This document shows, piece by piece, positions 7,477-16,066 of a stretch of DNA of 32,484 nucleotides. The translations under genes and the position numbers were made by a program. Each line of letters opens with the position of its first letter. Position 1 is the stretch's first letter. The DNA comes from JANMDR01 sp031376425 (GTDB taxonomy: Bacteria > Pseudomonadota > Gammaproteobacteria > Burkholderiales > Usitatibacteraceae): assembly GCA_031376425.1 (NCBI GenBank), contig JANMDR010000218.1, positions 1-32,484 on the forward strand, read 5' to 3'. Under the pieces are notes generated by a model that saw only the letters and a list, made by a program, of their open reading frames with translations, had not been told where the DNA came from and searched no databases.

Positions 7477-8952
7477 GTGAACGAACAAATCCTCATCAAC
7501 GTAACGCCGCAAGAAACACGCGTTGCCATTATGAACATGGGTGCGGTGCAAGAACTGCATATCGAGCGTGGCGCCAACCAAGGATTGGTTGGTAATATTT
7601 ACTTGGGTCGCGTGGGTCGCGTATTGCCAGGTATGCAATCGGCATTTATCGAAATTGGCCTAGGCCGCGCCGCATTTTTGCACGTAGCTGATTTATGGGC
7701 AAACCATAAAAGTAGCGATAAGAATGGCGACAAGACTGCGGAGCAAAAGCCAATTGAAAAATTATTGAGTGAAGGCCAAACACTGCTAGTGCAGGTGATC
7801 AAAAACCCTATTGGCAGCAAAGGCGCACGGCTTTCAACACAGTTAAGTATGGCGGGGCGGCTGCTAGTATATTTGCCGGGTGACGATCACATCGGCATTT
7901 CCCAACGTATAGAAGATGAAGTGGAGCGCGAGCATTTACGCGAGAAGCTACATACCCTAGTTCCCGAAGGTGAGTCCGGTGGCTTTATTGTGCGCACTGT
8001 AGCGGAAACGGCAACCGACGCAGAATTATCGGCCGATATTGAATATTTAATCAAACTATGGCGCAGTATTTGCGCCCGCGCGAAAACGGCAGCACCACAA
8101 ACTTTGCTTTACCAAGACCTAGATTTACCGCTACGCACCTTACGCGATTTAGTGACAGATACCACCGAGCGCATCATCGTTGATTCGCGCGAAACCCACG
8201 CCAAACTTAAGGACTTTGCCGAGCACTACACCCGAAAATCATTAGCAGTTTTAGAACACTACAACGGCGAACGCCCCTTATTTGATTTATTTGGTGTAGA
8301 AGATGAAATCGAGCGTGCGCTTGAGCGCCGTGTCGATTTAAAATCTGGCGGCTATGTGATTATTGACCAGACTGAAGCGCTCACTACCATTGACGTGAAC
8401 ACCGGTGCGTTCGTATCTGGGCGCACCTTTGACGATACAATTTTTAAGACGAATTTGGAAGCAACTTTGGTCGCGGCACACCAATTACGTTTACGTAATT
8501 TAGGCGGCATTATTATTGTTGATTTTATCGACATGGATAATGAAGAGCATAAGACTGCGGTACTCGCTGAATTTAGAAAAGCGCTATCACACGACCGCAC
8601 CCGCATCACCGTCAATGGCTTTACCCAATTGGGATTGGTAGAAATGACGCGCAAGCGCACGCGTGAAAGCTTGGCGCACGTCTTGTGCGAGCCCTGCCCT
8701 ACCTGTTCAGGTAGGGGCGAAATCAAAAGTGCGAAAACGATATGTTATGAAATTTTGCGCGAGCTACTACGTTCAGCACGACAATTTGACACCAAGGAAT
8801 ATCGAATTTTAGCCTCACAATCCGTCATTGATTTATTTTTAGACGAAGAATCACAAAGCCTTACCGAGCTTGAAGATTTTATTAAAAAACCGATTTCGCT
8901 ATCGGTTGAAAGCACTTACACACAAGAACAATTTGATGTAATTTTGGTGTAG
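7477..8952 (+). CDS. rng: Ribonuclease G
   Basis: RNase G is a single-strand-specific endoribonuclease that matures the 5' end of 16S rRNA and cleaves some mRNAs. The 491-residue protein starts at a GTG preceded by a GGCGGTGA-type ribosome binding site, giving MNEQILINVTPQETRVA, typical of the family. An S1-like RNA-binding region is near residues 38-130. The catalytic metal residues are visible as D306 in TTIDVNTG and D349 in IIIVDFIDM. The zinc-link cysteines are C404, C407 and C410 (CEPCPTCSGRG). It lacks the long C-terminal degradosome scaffold of RNase E, which supports Rng. It is the last gene of the forward run and converges on the GTPase gene. Confidence 0.95.
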   Translation: MNEQILINVTPQETRVAIMNMGAVQELHIERGANQGLVGNIYLGRVGRVLPGMQSAFIEIGLGRAAFLHVADLWANHKSSDKNGDKTAEQKPIEKLLSEGQTLLVQVIKNPIGSKGARLSTQLSMAGRLLVYLPGDDHIGISQRIEDEVEREHLREKLHTLVPEGESGGFIVRTVAETATDAELSADIEYLIKLWRSICARAKTAAPQTLLYQDLDLPLRTLRDLVTDTTERIIVDSRETHAKLKDFAEHYTRKSLAVLEHYNGERPLFDLFGVEDEIERALERRVDLKSGGYVIIDQTEALTTIDVNTGAFVSGRTFDDTIFKTNLEATLVAAHQLRLRNLGGIIIVDFIDMDNEEHKTAVLAEFRKALSHDRTRITVNGFTQLGLVEMTRKRTRESLAHVLCEPCPTCSGRGEIKSAKTICYEILRELLRSARQFDTKEYRILASQSVIDLFLDEESQSLTELEDFIKKPISLSVESTYTQEQFDVILV

Positions 8953-8961
8953 CGTACCAAC

Positions 8962-8976
8962 AAACAGCGGCTGTTT
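8962..8976. terminator. Short hairpin between convergent genes
   Basis: AAACAG-CGG-CTGTTT forms a 6-bp stem in the 22-base gap between the ends of rng and the GTPase gene, running into the latter's stop codon. It is A/T-rich and has no proper U tract, so terminator activity is only a guess. Confidence 0.3.
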
Positions 8977-10909
8977 AGACTTTTGGCGGTGCCGTTTCGC
9001 GCAGTTTTACGATTAAGTCGGTAATCATCGTCGCTTGATCTTGCACTACTTTCCGCTGGTTAAGCAGCTTGCGTAGCTCACCGTCAATATTCTCAGTACG
9101 TGCGTTGAGAGATGCCATCGAGTCTAAACGCTGCTGCAAATGAACTTTGTGGTCTTTCATTTGCGTCTCAAGCCGCAGGGGCGTTTCATTGAGCCAGCGC
9201 TCTGTTTCAGAGCGCGCGTCAGCAAAAATTTGACGCGCTTCTTCCACTAACATACGCCAGAAGCGGCGGATCATCCACTTCTTTTCGGTGCCGTATAAGT
9301 TAATCGGATCATTACAAAACTGTTCCGTTTCAAACACTAAAAGCTTTAATTTAGTGCGCGCCATTTCAAGATCAAGCTTCGGAATTTCGGTTTTTTCAAA
9401 CCCAAATCTAGTATGAAAGGTTGTATAAGAACCTTGCATAAACGCCTGTGAATGCGTAGCCACTTCCGAAATCACATTAAACTCTTGCTCCATCAGGCCA
9501 ATGAGGGATTTCATGCCACGGGTAAGCCCACGGGTATACCAAGAATCTTCCATGGCCTGCATGGATCGGGCGCACATCACATCAATTTTTGATGGGTTGA
9601 GTAAATCCAATAAAGCATTACGCTGCTTATTAAATTCAGTTTTATGGGTTTTATATTCGGCCAAAGCATTGGTATAAATTTCTTTTTCGGCCGTTACTTT
9701 TTCCCACAGCTTTTGCGCAACATCACGACCCTTACCAGATAAACCTTGAAGTTCATCCATTTGCGCCGTATTGGCATTCAACTTTTGCGCACAGCTACGA
9801 TGGCTAGCCACCATCATGCCGCCAATTTCATTGGTGACCGCACGCGCTAAAATTTGCCGCCGAATCGGAATAATTTCTTCTGCGAGAAAACGCTCTAAGC
9901 GCTCCACCCCTGAGCGAGCAATCATCGCCGCATCATTTTTAATACGGCCAATGAGAGCTTTTTGTGCCGAAACAGCAAACACTTTTTCAACCGGAAGCCC
10001 CAACTGACGGCTTGTTGATTGCACCATACGATCCATACTGGCCTGAATTTCTGGCTCAGTTTTAAGCTCATCCCACATTAAATCGATTTTATTGAGCACG
10101 GCCATTTTTGCCGGCATTCCGGTTTTTACGTAGCGCTCCCAGATCTCTAAATCACTCTTGGTTACCCCCGTATCCATACCTAGCAAAAACAGCACGGCAT
10201 GGGCACTTGGAATCGTTGATAAGGTCAATTCTGGCTCTAATCCCAATGCGTTTAGCCCAGGGGTGTCAAGAATAGAAAGTCCATTGGTTAGCAAAGGATG
10301 TGGGTAATTAATGATGGCATAGCGCCAAGCCGGCACTTCAACGATCTCATCTTCTTTTGGCCCCGTACCGTCATCAAACATGGGGATTAAGCCCATCATG
10401 CGAGCATCTAGCGCATAAACGCGCTTGGTGTCCGCTAAGGACATCAGCGCTTGGCGCATGTCTTTTGCGGAATCCACATTGAGCCTAATTTTACTCCACT
10501 CGACTGGCATATTTTTTAGCTGCGAGATTGATTCATCCCGATAGCGCGTTTCCACGGAAAGCAGCTTTAAATATGGTCCTTCATTAGGATCATGAAAAAT
10601 TTCAGTCGGGCACATTGTGGTGCGGCCAACGTCAGACGGTAGCAACCGTTCTTTAAAGCTCGAAAAGAACATGGCGTTAATAAGCTCAGACTTGCCGCGC
10701 GAAAATTCGGCTAAAAATGCGAGCAACAAACGACCCTTGTTAAGGGTTTCTAATAAGTCATAAAACCGGATGGACTGCTGCACATCAAGCTGACCCGATT
10801 GTTCCAGCCAGTTATGATAAGTTTCAACGCTGCGCACCAAATCCTCGCGCCAACCGTTATAGCGGGCGATTTCGGCTTCAAAGCGAGAATTAGCGGCGGT
10901 GGAATCCAA
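8975..10909 (-). CDS. Dynamin-like large GTPase
   Basis: This 644-residue protein has an N-terminal GTPase domain followed by a long, mostly helical region, as in bacterial dynamin-like proteins that remodel membranes. GTPase motifs in order are a P-loop AEFSRGKS at residues 67-74, a switch I region DVGRTTMCPTE, the G3 motif ILDTPGLNALG and the G4 motif VLNKIDLMWDE. The P-loop has Ala where the consensus G-x4-G-K-S has its first Gly. The C-terminal third has charged heptad-like stretches suggesting coiled coil. No transmembrane helix is obvious. The start is TTG at 10909, preceded by a weak AGAG; no nearby ATG gives the full domain. It stands alone, so partners are unknown. Exact function is not established. 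Confidence 0.8.
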   Translation of the reverse strand: MDSTAANSRFEAEIARYNGWREDLVRSVETYHNWLEQSGQLDVQQSIRFYDLLETLNKGRLLLAFLAEFSRGKSELINAMFFSSFKERLLPSDVGRTTMCPTEIFHDPNEGPYLKLLSVETRYRDESISQLKNMPVEWSKIRLNVDSAKDMRQALMSLADTKRVYALDARMMGLIPMFDDGTGPKEDEIVEVPAWRYAIINYPHPLLTNGLSILDTPGLNALGLEPELTLSTIPSAHAVLFLLGMDTGVTKSDLEIWERYVKTGMPAKMAVLNKIDLMWDELKTEPEIQASMDRMVQSTSRQLGLPVEKVFAVSAQKALIGRIKNDAAMIARSGVERLERFLAEEIIPIRRQILARAVTNEIGGMMVASHRSCAQKLNANTAQMDELQGLSGKGRDVAQKLWEKVTAEKEIYTNALAEYKTHKTEFNKQRNALLDLLNPSKIDVMCARSMQAMEDSWYTRGLTRGMKSLIGLMEQEFNVISEVATHSQAFMQGSYTTFHTRFGFEKTEIPKLDLEMARTKLKLLVFETEQFCNDPINLYGTEKKWMIRRFWRMLVEEARQIFADARSETERWLNETPLRLETQMKDHKVHLQQRLDSMASLNARTENIDGELRKLLNQRKVVQDQATMITDLIVKLRETAPPKV

Positions 10910-10950
10910 AAATTATTAGCTCTTTTTTATCGTACTCTTATAAGCAATGC

Positions 10951-10976
10951 AGCTAAAGTGGGCTTACACTTTAGCT
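10951..10976. promoter_or_regulatory. Perfect 10-bp inverted repeat upstream of the GTPase gene
   Basis: AGCTAAAGTG at 10951-10960 is exactly mirrored by CACTTTAGCT at 10967-10976 with a 6-base spacer. It lies about 40 bases before the GTPase start codon. It could be an operator dyad or an RNA hairpin in the leader. No clear sigma-70 promoter was found around it. Apart from this and the hairpin at 11081-11117, the intergenic stretch 10910-11114 shows nothing else. Confidence 0.5.
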
Positions 10977-11080
10977 CACATCTGGATTGTACTGTAATCG
11001 CTGCCTGTGCGCTGTTTGATTCAAGTGCACTTTTGTTAAATTACATCATTAGTGCAAGGACGCGATACTTAAGACGGGAC

Positions 11081-11117
11081 TAAGGGGTACGGAAATTGTT
11101 AATGTCCGCACCCCTTA
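11081..11117. terminator. Long hairpin overlapping the yggT stop codon
   Basis: TAAGGGGTACGGA at 11081-11093 pairs with TCCGCACCCCTTA at 11105-11117, giving a 13-bp stem with one mismatch and an 11-base loop. The right arm contains the yggT stop codon. It would stop or stabilise the yggS-proC-yggT transcript. It lacks a clear U tract on either side, so it may act as an mRNA-stabilising element rather than an intrinsic terminator. Confidence 0.5.
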
Positions 11118-11708
11118 AATACCTGCAACCGCCAAATAGATCTCTCGTAATACTAGCGTATCCACATGTTTTAACACTACAACCAGCAATAACTGGCAGA
11201 TCACCAGTAAGACTAGTGGTGACAAATCAATACCCCCAACAGTAGGTATAAACCGCCTAAAGTGCTTTAAAAACGGGCTGGTCAAAGCATCAAAGAAGGG
11301 CGCGACGACATGATAAGGACTTACCCAAGACAATACCGCTTGAACGATAAGCGCACCAATAAGCAAATATAAGGAGACGCCGATCAAACGTAAGCAGGTT
11401 AACGCCAACACCCACGCCATCACTTCCCAGTTTAAAAATTCGCGAAAACCAGCTAACACCAGCCATGACAGCACTAACGCTAACTCCAGCAAGAACGCCA
11501 TCGTTAAGGTCGCCAAATCAAGCTTAAAAAAACTCGGCACTATCCGGCGTAAAGGCAATACCGCAAAATTTGTAAGGGCGATAACAAAAGTGCCTACCGG
11601 ATTGCGAAACGATGCTCGTAGAGTTTGTGCATAAAACCGCAATAGCGCGGCAAAAATAAACAACCCGAAAAACGCTTCCAGAAGAAATCGCGCTGCTTGA
11701 ACTAGCAT
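11115..11708 (-). CDS. yggT: YggT-family integral membrane protein
   Basis: The 197-residue protein is strongly hydrophobic and built from two YGGT-type halves. Each has a membrane segment followed by a polar stretch of the type NPVGTFVIALTNFAVLPLRRIVP (first half) or SPYHVVAPFFDALTSPFLKHFRR (second half). About four to five membrane segments are visible. The function of the family is uncertain; links to osmotic or potassium stress and to cell-division or cytochrome-assembly genes have been reported. It follows proC and yggS in what looks like one operon, a common bacterial arrangement. Confidence 0.88.
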   Translation of the reverse strand: MLVQAARFLLEAFFGLFIFAALLRFYAQTLRASFRNPVGTFVIALTNFAVLPLRRIVPSFFKLDLATLTMAFLLELALVLSWLVLAGFREFLNWEVMAWVLALTCLRLIGVSLYLLIGALIVQAVLSWVSPYHVVAPFFDALTSPFLKHFRRFIPTVGGIDLSPLVLLVICQLLLVVVLKHVDTLVLREIYLAVAGI

Positions 11709-11783
11709 TTAATGGCCTTTCAATTTGTACAAAATATGCTCAAAGTTGGCTCAAGGCATTATCACAGCAAATGCATTGCCTCA

Positions 11784-12611
11784 CTACGCCGCCCCTAGTT
11801 CCTTGGAGCGTGCCTGCGCGGCTTGCACCGCCGCAATAATATGCGCTTTCACATCGCGCGTGTCGAGTTGTGCGATAGCCGCTTCGGTTGTGCCCCGTTT
11901 TGAGGTGACCTGCGCGCGCAAGGTTGCTGGCGAATCGGCACTTTGGGCGGCTAACAAGGCACCGCCACGAAAGGTTTCGAGTGCAAATTCCCGCGCTTGC
12001 GAGGGCGTAAAACCCAGCGAAACTGCCGCTTCCTCTAATGCCTCAATGAAATAAAATACATAGGCTGGCCCTGATCCTGAAACCGCCGTTACCGCATCGA
12101 GCATAGCCTCATCAGCAAACCATTGCGTTTTACCAACGGTAGCCAGCAAAGTAGTTGCCAATTGCCGCGCCGGCGTGTCGACACTAGGCGCTGCATAAAG
12201 GCCGGTGATGCCCGCGTGAATCATTGCTGGGGTATTGGGCATGGCACGCACCACTGCTAAGGGCGACTGGTTAAGGTCACTGAGCCAATTTGCAATGGCG
12301 CTGGTGGTGATGCCAGCAGCAATACTTAATATCACACCCTGAACTCGTCCTTTAAGTGGGCTGAGTGCTTCTTGCATCATTTGTGGTTTTACGGCGAGAA
12401 CAACGATATCAGCCGCGGGTAGTGCCGCCGCTAAGTAGGCACTTGCTGACTCAAAAATGCTGACTGGATGCAATGCCATTAGCGCCGCCGCCGTAGCTGA
12501 AAAAGGCTCAATGACCGCGATTTTATTAGTTTCGCGAGCCTCAGCCGTAGCAAACAGGCCAGAGATAATTGCGCGCGCCATATTGCCGCCGCCGATGAAT
12601 AATATGTTCAA
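11784..12611 (-). CDS. proC: Pyrroline-5-carboxylate reductase
   Basis: ProC reduces pyrroline-5-carboxylate to proline with NAD(P)H, the last step of proline synthesis. The 275-residue protein begins with a Rossmann motif FIGGGNMARAI. It has VLAVKPQ, the VRAMPNTPA segment, and the C-terminal signature around SGSGPAYVFYFIEAL. Length and motifs are canonical. It lies between yggS and yggT on the same strand with 56- and 75-base gaps. Together with proA in the forward run, the window carries two of the three proline-synthesis steps. Confidence 0.96.
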   Translation of the reverse strand: MNILFIGGGNMARAIISGLFATAEARETNKIAVIEPFSATAAALMALHPVSIFESASAYLAAALPAADIVVLAVKPQMMQEALSPLKGRVQGVILSIAAGITTSAIANWLSDLNQSPLAVVRAMPNTPAMIHAGITGLYAAPSVDTPARQLATTLLATVGKTQWFADEAMLDAVTAVSGSGPAYVFYFIEALEEAAVSLGFTPSQAREFALETFRGGALLAAQSADSPATLRAQVTSKRGTTEAAIAQLDTRDVKAHIIAAVQAAQARSKELGAA

Positions 12612-12667
12612 ATTAACTTTTCCTGAGCAAGTTTTTCAAAAATCAATACACCGAAAGCAACACTATC

Positions 12668-13363
12668 TTATTTACGCGCGCCAAATATGGCACTACCGAT
12701 GCGTACCAAATTGCCGCCGACGCTAATGGCGGTTTCAAAATCCTGACTCATACCCATCGAAAGGGTATCCAACGGTGCACAGGCATCAACAATTTGTGCT
12801 TTTAACGTTGCCATCGTGCTCGCTAACAGTTGAAACTGACGCCGCTGTTCAGCCTCATCGCTGAGGTTTTCGATAATTGTCATCAAGCCGCTTAGGCGAA
12901 GGTTAGGCAATTGCACCACTGCTTGCGCCAACGCCAAGGCGTCAGCCGGTGCTACACCACCTTTGCTGGCCTCACCACTTACATTTACCTGTATACAAAT
13001 CTGTAACGGCATTAGATGCGTTGGCCGATGCTGACTTAAGGAAGCGGCAATTTTCAAGCGGTCTACACCGTGCACCCATGCAAAATTTTGGGCGATCAGC
13101 TTCGCCTTGTTGCTCTGAATGGGGCCAATAAAATGCCATTCAATATCTAAATTGGGCAACTCCTGCATTTTTTCCAGCGATTCTTGCACATAATTTTCGC
13201 CAAAAGCGCGTTGCCCAGCTTCATAAGCCTCACGTAAAACGGCTGCAGGCTGGGTTTTGCTCACCGCCACCAAGCGCGTTACACCAAGATTTTGGGGTCT
13301 TAGCGCTTCAGCCGCCCTAATTCGATCGCGGACGTGTTGCAAGTTAGCAGCAATGTGGGACAT
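12668..13363 (-). CDS. yggS: PLP homeostasis protein, YggS/PROSC family
   Basis: This is a PLP-binding protein with a single alanine-racemase-like barrel and no known enzymatic activity; the family keeps vitamin B6 and amino-acid pools in balance. The PLP lysine is in LVAVSKTQPA, and family landmarks FGENYVQESLEK, WHFIGPIQSNKAKL and the C-terminal SMGMSQDFETAI are visible. The ATG at 13363 (MSHIAANLQ) is preferred, because the frame's extension to 13405 has no family similarity and would run into the divergent promoter region. At 231 residues it fits the family. It is divergent from pilT, a classic arrangement in many proteobacteria. Confidence 0.95.
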   Translation of the reverse strand: MSHIAANLQHVRDRIRAAEALRPQNLGVTRLVAVSKTQPAAVLREAYEAGQRAFGENYVQESLEKMQELPNLDIEWHFIGPIQSNKAKLIAQNFAWVHGVDRLKIAASLSQHRPTHLMPLQICIQVNVSGEASKGGVAPADALALAQAVVQLPNLRLSGLMTIIENLSDEAEQRRQFQLLASTMATLKAQIVDACAPLDTLSMGMSQDFETAISVGGNLVRIGSAIFGARK

Positions 13364-13441
13364 AATTTGGCGTAAGCTATCGGTATTGGAACAGGAAAAG
13401 CACAACTTCGAAATCTTTCAACATTCTTACGGAAAAGTATA

Positions 13442-14482
13442 ATGGAAATCGCTGAGCTACTCGCCTTTGGTGTAAAGAATAAAGCGTCTGACCTGCACTT
13501 ATCAGCGGGGTTGCCACCGATGATTCGCGTTCACGGCGACGTTCGTCGCATTAACGTACCCGCCCTCACGCATGACGATGTGCATGGCATGGTGTATGAC
13601 ATCATGAACGACGGGCAACGCAAGCAATATGAAGAAAATTTGGAATGCGATTTCTCGTTTGAAATTCCCAATTTAGCGCGCTTCCGCGTAAACGCGTTTA
13701 ATCACCAGCGTGGCTCAGGCGCGGTGATGCGAACAATTCCATCTAAGGTATTGTCGCTTGAAGAATTAAACGCCCCAAAAATTTTCCAAGAAATTTCTAA
13801 TCAGCCGCGCGGCATGGTACTCGTTACCGGCCCCACTGGTTCGGGCAAATCTACCACCTTGGCGGCTATGGTGGACTACATTAACAACAACGAATACGGC
13901 CACATCCTCACGGTGGAAGACCCTATCGAATTCGTGCACGAATCCAAGAAGTGTTTGATGAACCAGCGCGAGGTGGGTCCACATACCCTGTCTTTTGCCA
14001 ACGCCCTGAAATCAGCACTTCGCGAGGATCCGGATATTATTCTTGTAGGCGAAATGCGCGACTTAGAAACCATTCGCTTAGCGATGACGGCGGCAGAAAC
14101 GGGTCACTTAGTATTTGGTACTCTACACACCAGCTCGGCCGCAAAGACGGTTGACCGGATTATTGACGTGTTCCCAGCGGCGGAAAAGGAAATGATTCGC
14201 GCGATGTTGAGCGAAAGCTTACGCGCGGTAATTTCACAAAGCTTATGTAAAACCAAAGAAGGCAATGGCCGCGTGGCCGCTCATGAAATTATGATCGGCA
14301 CACCAGCGATACGTAACTTAATTCGTGAAGCCAAAGTAGCGCAAATGTATTCCGCTATTCAAACAGGCCAAGCTATTGGTATGCAAACGATGGATCAATG
14401 CTTAACCGATTTAGTACGCCGGAATATTATTACGGTCGCCGAAGCGCGTAATAAGGCCGCTAATAAAGACGCCTTCAACTAA
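13442..14482 (+). CDS. pilT: Type IV pilus retraction ATPase PilT
   Basis: PilT is the hexameric ATPase at the inner-membrane base of the type IV pilus that drives pilus retraction and twitching motility. The 346-residue protein shows Walker A GPTGSGKST from residue 130, the Asp box VEDPIEFVH, Walker B region IILVGEMRD, and a His box TGHLVFGTLHTS. The C-terminal AIRNLIRE motif, needed for retraction in PilT proteins, is intact. The spacing to yggS (78 bases) should hold both divergent promoters, though I see no clear -35/-10 pair. The ribosome binding site is a weak GGAAAAG. Confidence 0.97.
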   Translation: MEIAELLAFGVKNKASDLHLSAGLPPMIRVHGDVRRINVPALTHDDVHGMVYDIMNDGQRKQYEENLECDFSFEIPNLARFRVNAFNHQRGSGAVMRTIPSKVLSLEELNAPKIFQEISNQPRGMVLVTGPTGSGKSTTLAAMVDYINNNEYGHILTVEDPIEFVHESKKCLMNQREVGPHTLSFANALKSALREDPDIILVGEMRDLETIRLAMTAAETGHLVFGTLHTSSAAKTVDRIIDVFPAAEKEMIRAMLSESLRAVISQSLCKTKEGNGRVAAHEIMIGTPAIRNLIREAKVAQMYSAIQTGQAIGMQTMDQCLTDLVRRNIITVAEARNKAANKDAFN

Positions 14483-14496
14483 AACAACTAAAATCC

Positions 14497-14502
14497 AAGG
14501 AG
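14497..14502 (+). promoter_or_regulatory. Strong ribosome binding site of pilU
   Basis: A consensus AAGGAG sits 6 bases before the pilU ATG. It is the clearest Shine-Dalgarno site in the window, against a much weaker one before pilT, so pilU may be translated at least as well as pilT from the shared transcript. Confidence 0.8.
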
Positions 14503-14508
14503 TTAAAA

Positions 14509-15648
14509 ATGGAACGCGAACAAGCACTCAAATTCATTCACGAACTACTCAAGGCGATGCTTGCCAAACGTGGATCAGATTTGTTTCTTACGGCTGGGTT
14601 TCCGCCCGCCATGAAAATTGACGGCAGAATGACGCCTGTTTCCCAATCGAGCTTATCGCCCATGCACACCGGTGAGATGGCTCGATCAATCATGACGGAC
14701 AAGCAAGCTGCTGAATTTGAAGCCACCAAAGAGTGTAATTTCGCGATTTCTCCCGCAGGTATTGGGCGTTTTCGGTGCAATGCTTTTATGCAACAGGGTC
14801 GTGTTGGCTTGGTAATGCGTACCATCACCACAGAAATTCCTAAGTTTGAAGATTTAAATTTACCGGTAGTATTAAAAGACGTTGCCATGACCAAGCGCGG
14901 ATTGGTTATTTTGGTGGGCGGCACCGGCTCTGGTAAATCTACTTCACTAGCAGCAATGATTGGCTATCGCAATGAAAACAGCTATGGTCACATTGTGACC
15001 ATCGAAGATCCGGTTGAATACGTGCATGACCACCGCAATTGCATCGTCACCCAGCGCGAAATTGGCGTGGATACAGAGAACTGGTTTTCTGCGCTAAAGA
15101 ACACCTTGCGCCAAGCACCAGACGTCATTTTGATCGGTGAAATTCGCGACCGCGAAACCATGGATTACGCCATCGCTTTCGCTGAAACCGGCCATTTATG
15201 TATGTCTACGCTACACGCCAACTCCGCCAGCCAAGCGATGGACCGGATTATTAACTTCTTCCCCGAGGAACGACGCCCGCAGCTATTGATGGATCTTTCG
15301 CTCAACTTAAAAGCGTTTGTGTCGCAACGTCTTATCACCAAAAAAGAGGGCAAAGGCCGAGTGGCTGCCATTGAAGTGATGTTAAATTCGCCCTTAATGG
15401 CGGATTTAATTTTCAAAGGTGAGATTACTGAAATTAAAGACCTTATGAAGCGCTCCAAGGAAATGGGCATGCAAACCTTTGATATGGCGCTATTTGATCT
15501 TTATGAAGCCGACTCAATTACCTATGAAGATGCCTTGCGTAACGCGGATTCGGTCAATGATTTGCGCTTAAAAATCAAACTAGAGAGTAAAAACGCCGGT
15601 GCTAGAGATTTGGGTGGCGGCTTAGATCATTTGGAAATCGTCAAATAA
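14509..15648 (+). CDS. pilU: PilT-dependent accessory retraction ATPase PilU
   Basis: PilU is a PilT paralogue that adds force to type IV pilus retraction but generally needs PilT. The 379-residue protein has a Walker A of the form GGTGSGKS from residue 137, VEDPVEYVH-like Asp box, VILIGEIRD Walker B region, and the His box TGHLCMSTLHAN. It lacks the AIRNLIRE motif of PilT; the matching position reads LMADLIFKG. This and the longer C-terminal tail support PilU rather than a second PilT. It follows pilT by 26 bases and belongs to the same operon. Confidence 0.96.
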   Translation: MEREQALKFIHELLKAMLAKRGSDLFLTAGFPPAMKIDGRMTPVSQSSLSPMHTGEMARSIMTDKQAAEFEATKECNFAISPAGIGRFRCNAFMQQGRVGLVMRTITTEIPKFEDLNLPVVLKDVAMTKRGLVILVGGTGSGKSTSLAAMIGYRNENSYGHIVTIEDPVEYVHDHRNCIVTQREIGVDTENWFSALKNTLRQAPDVILIGEIRDRETMDYAIAFAETGHLCMSTLHANSASQAMDRIINFFPEERRPQLLMDLSLNLKAFVSQRLITKKEGKGRVAAIEVMLNSPLMADLIFKGEITEIKDLMKRSKEMGMQTFDMALFDLYEADSITYEDALRNADSVNDLRLKIKLESKNAGARDLGGGLDHLEIVK

Positions 15649-15718
15649 CGAACTGGACTAAATGCATTGCCAGTGCTCTGTTAAAATAACGAATTCCCTT
15701 GATTGTTGAAAGACTGCC

Positions 15719-16042
15719 GTGGCTTACGTAATAACTGAAAGTTGTATCAAGTGTAAATATACTGATTGCGTGGATGTGTGCCCCGTGGATTGTTTCCGCG
15801 AGGGCCCGAACATGTTGGTAATCGACCCTGACGAGTGCATTGATTGCACCCTGTGCGTGGCAGAATGCCCAGTAGAAGCGATTTTTGCCGAAGATGATGT
15901 GCCCAGTGCGCAAAAACCATTCATCGCCATAAACGCTGAATTAGCCAAGCTTTGGAAGCCGATTGTGGAACGCAAAGCAGCCCCTGCTGACGCCGATGAA
16001 TGGGCCAAGAAAACCGACAAAGCCAAGCTCATCGAGCGCTAA
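15719..16042 (+). CDS. fdxA: 7Fe ferredoxin FdxA
   Basis: This small electron carrier holds one [3Fe-4S] and one [4Fe-4S] cluster. Cysteines at residues 9, 17, 21, 40, 43, 46 and 50 match, with an offset of one, the ligands of Azotobacter ferredoxin I. C9, C17 and C50 would bind the 3Fe cluster, and C21, C40, C43 and C46 the 4Fe cluster. Length (107) and the C-terminal extension are typical of proteobacterial FdxA. The start is GTG at 15719, since MAYVITESC is the family N-terminus. It lies 70 bases after pilU and 24 before the AddB-like gene. Its electron partner cannot be told from context. Confidence 0.95.
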   Translation: MAYVITESCIKCKYTDCVDVCPVDCFREGPNMLVIDPDECIDCTLCVAECPVEAIFAEDDVPSAQKPFIAINAELAKLWKPIVERKAAPADADEWAKKTDKAKLIER

Positions 16043-16066
16043 ACTTCGCTTCACACGGGTGCGCTA

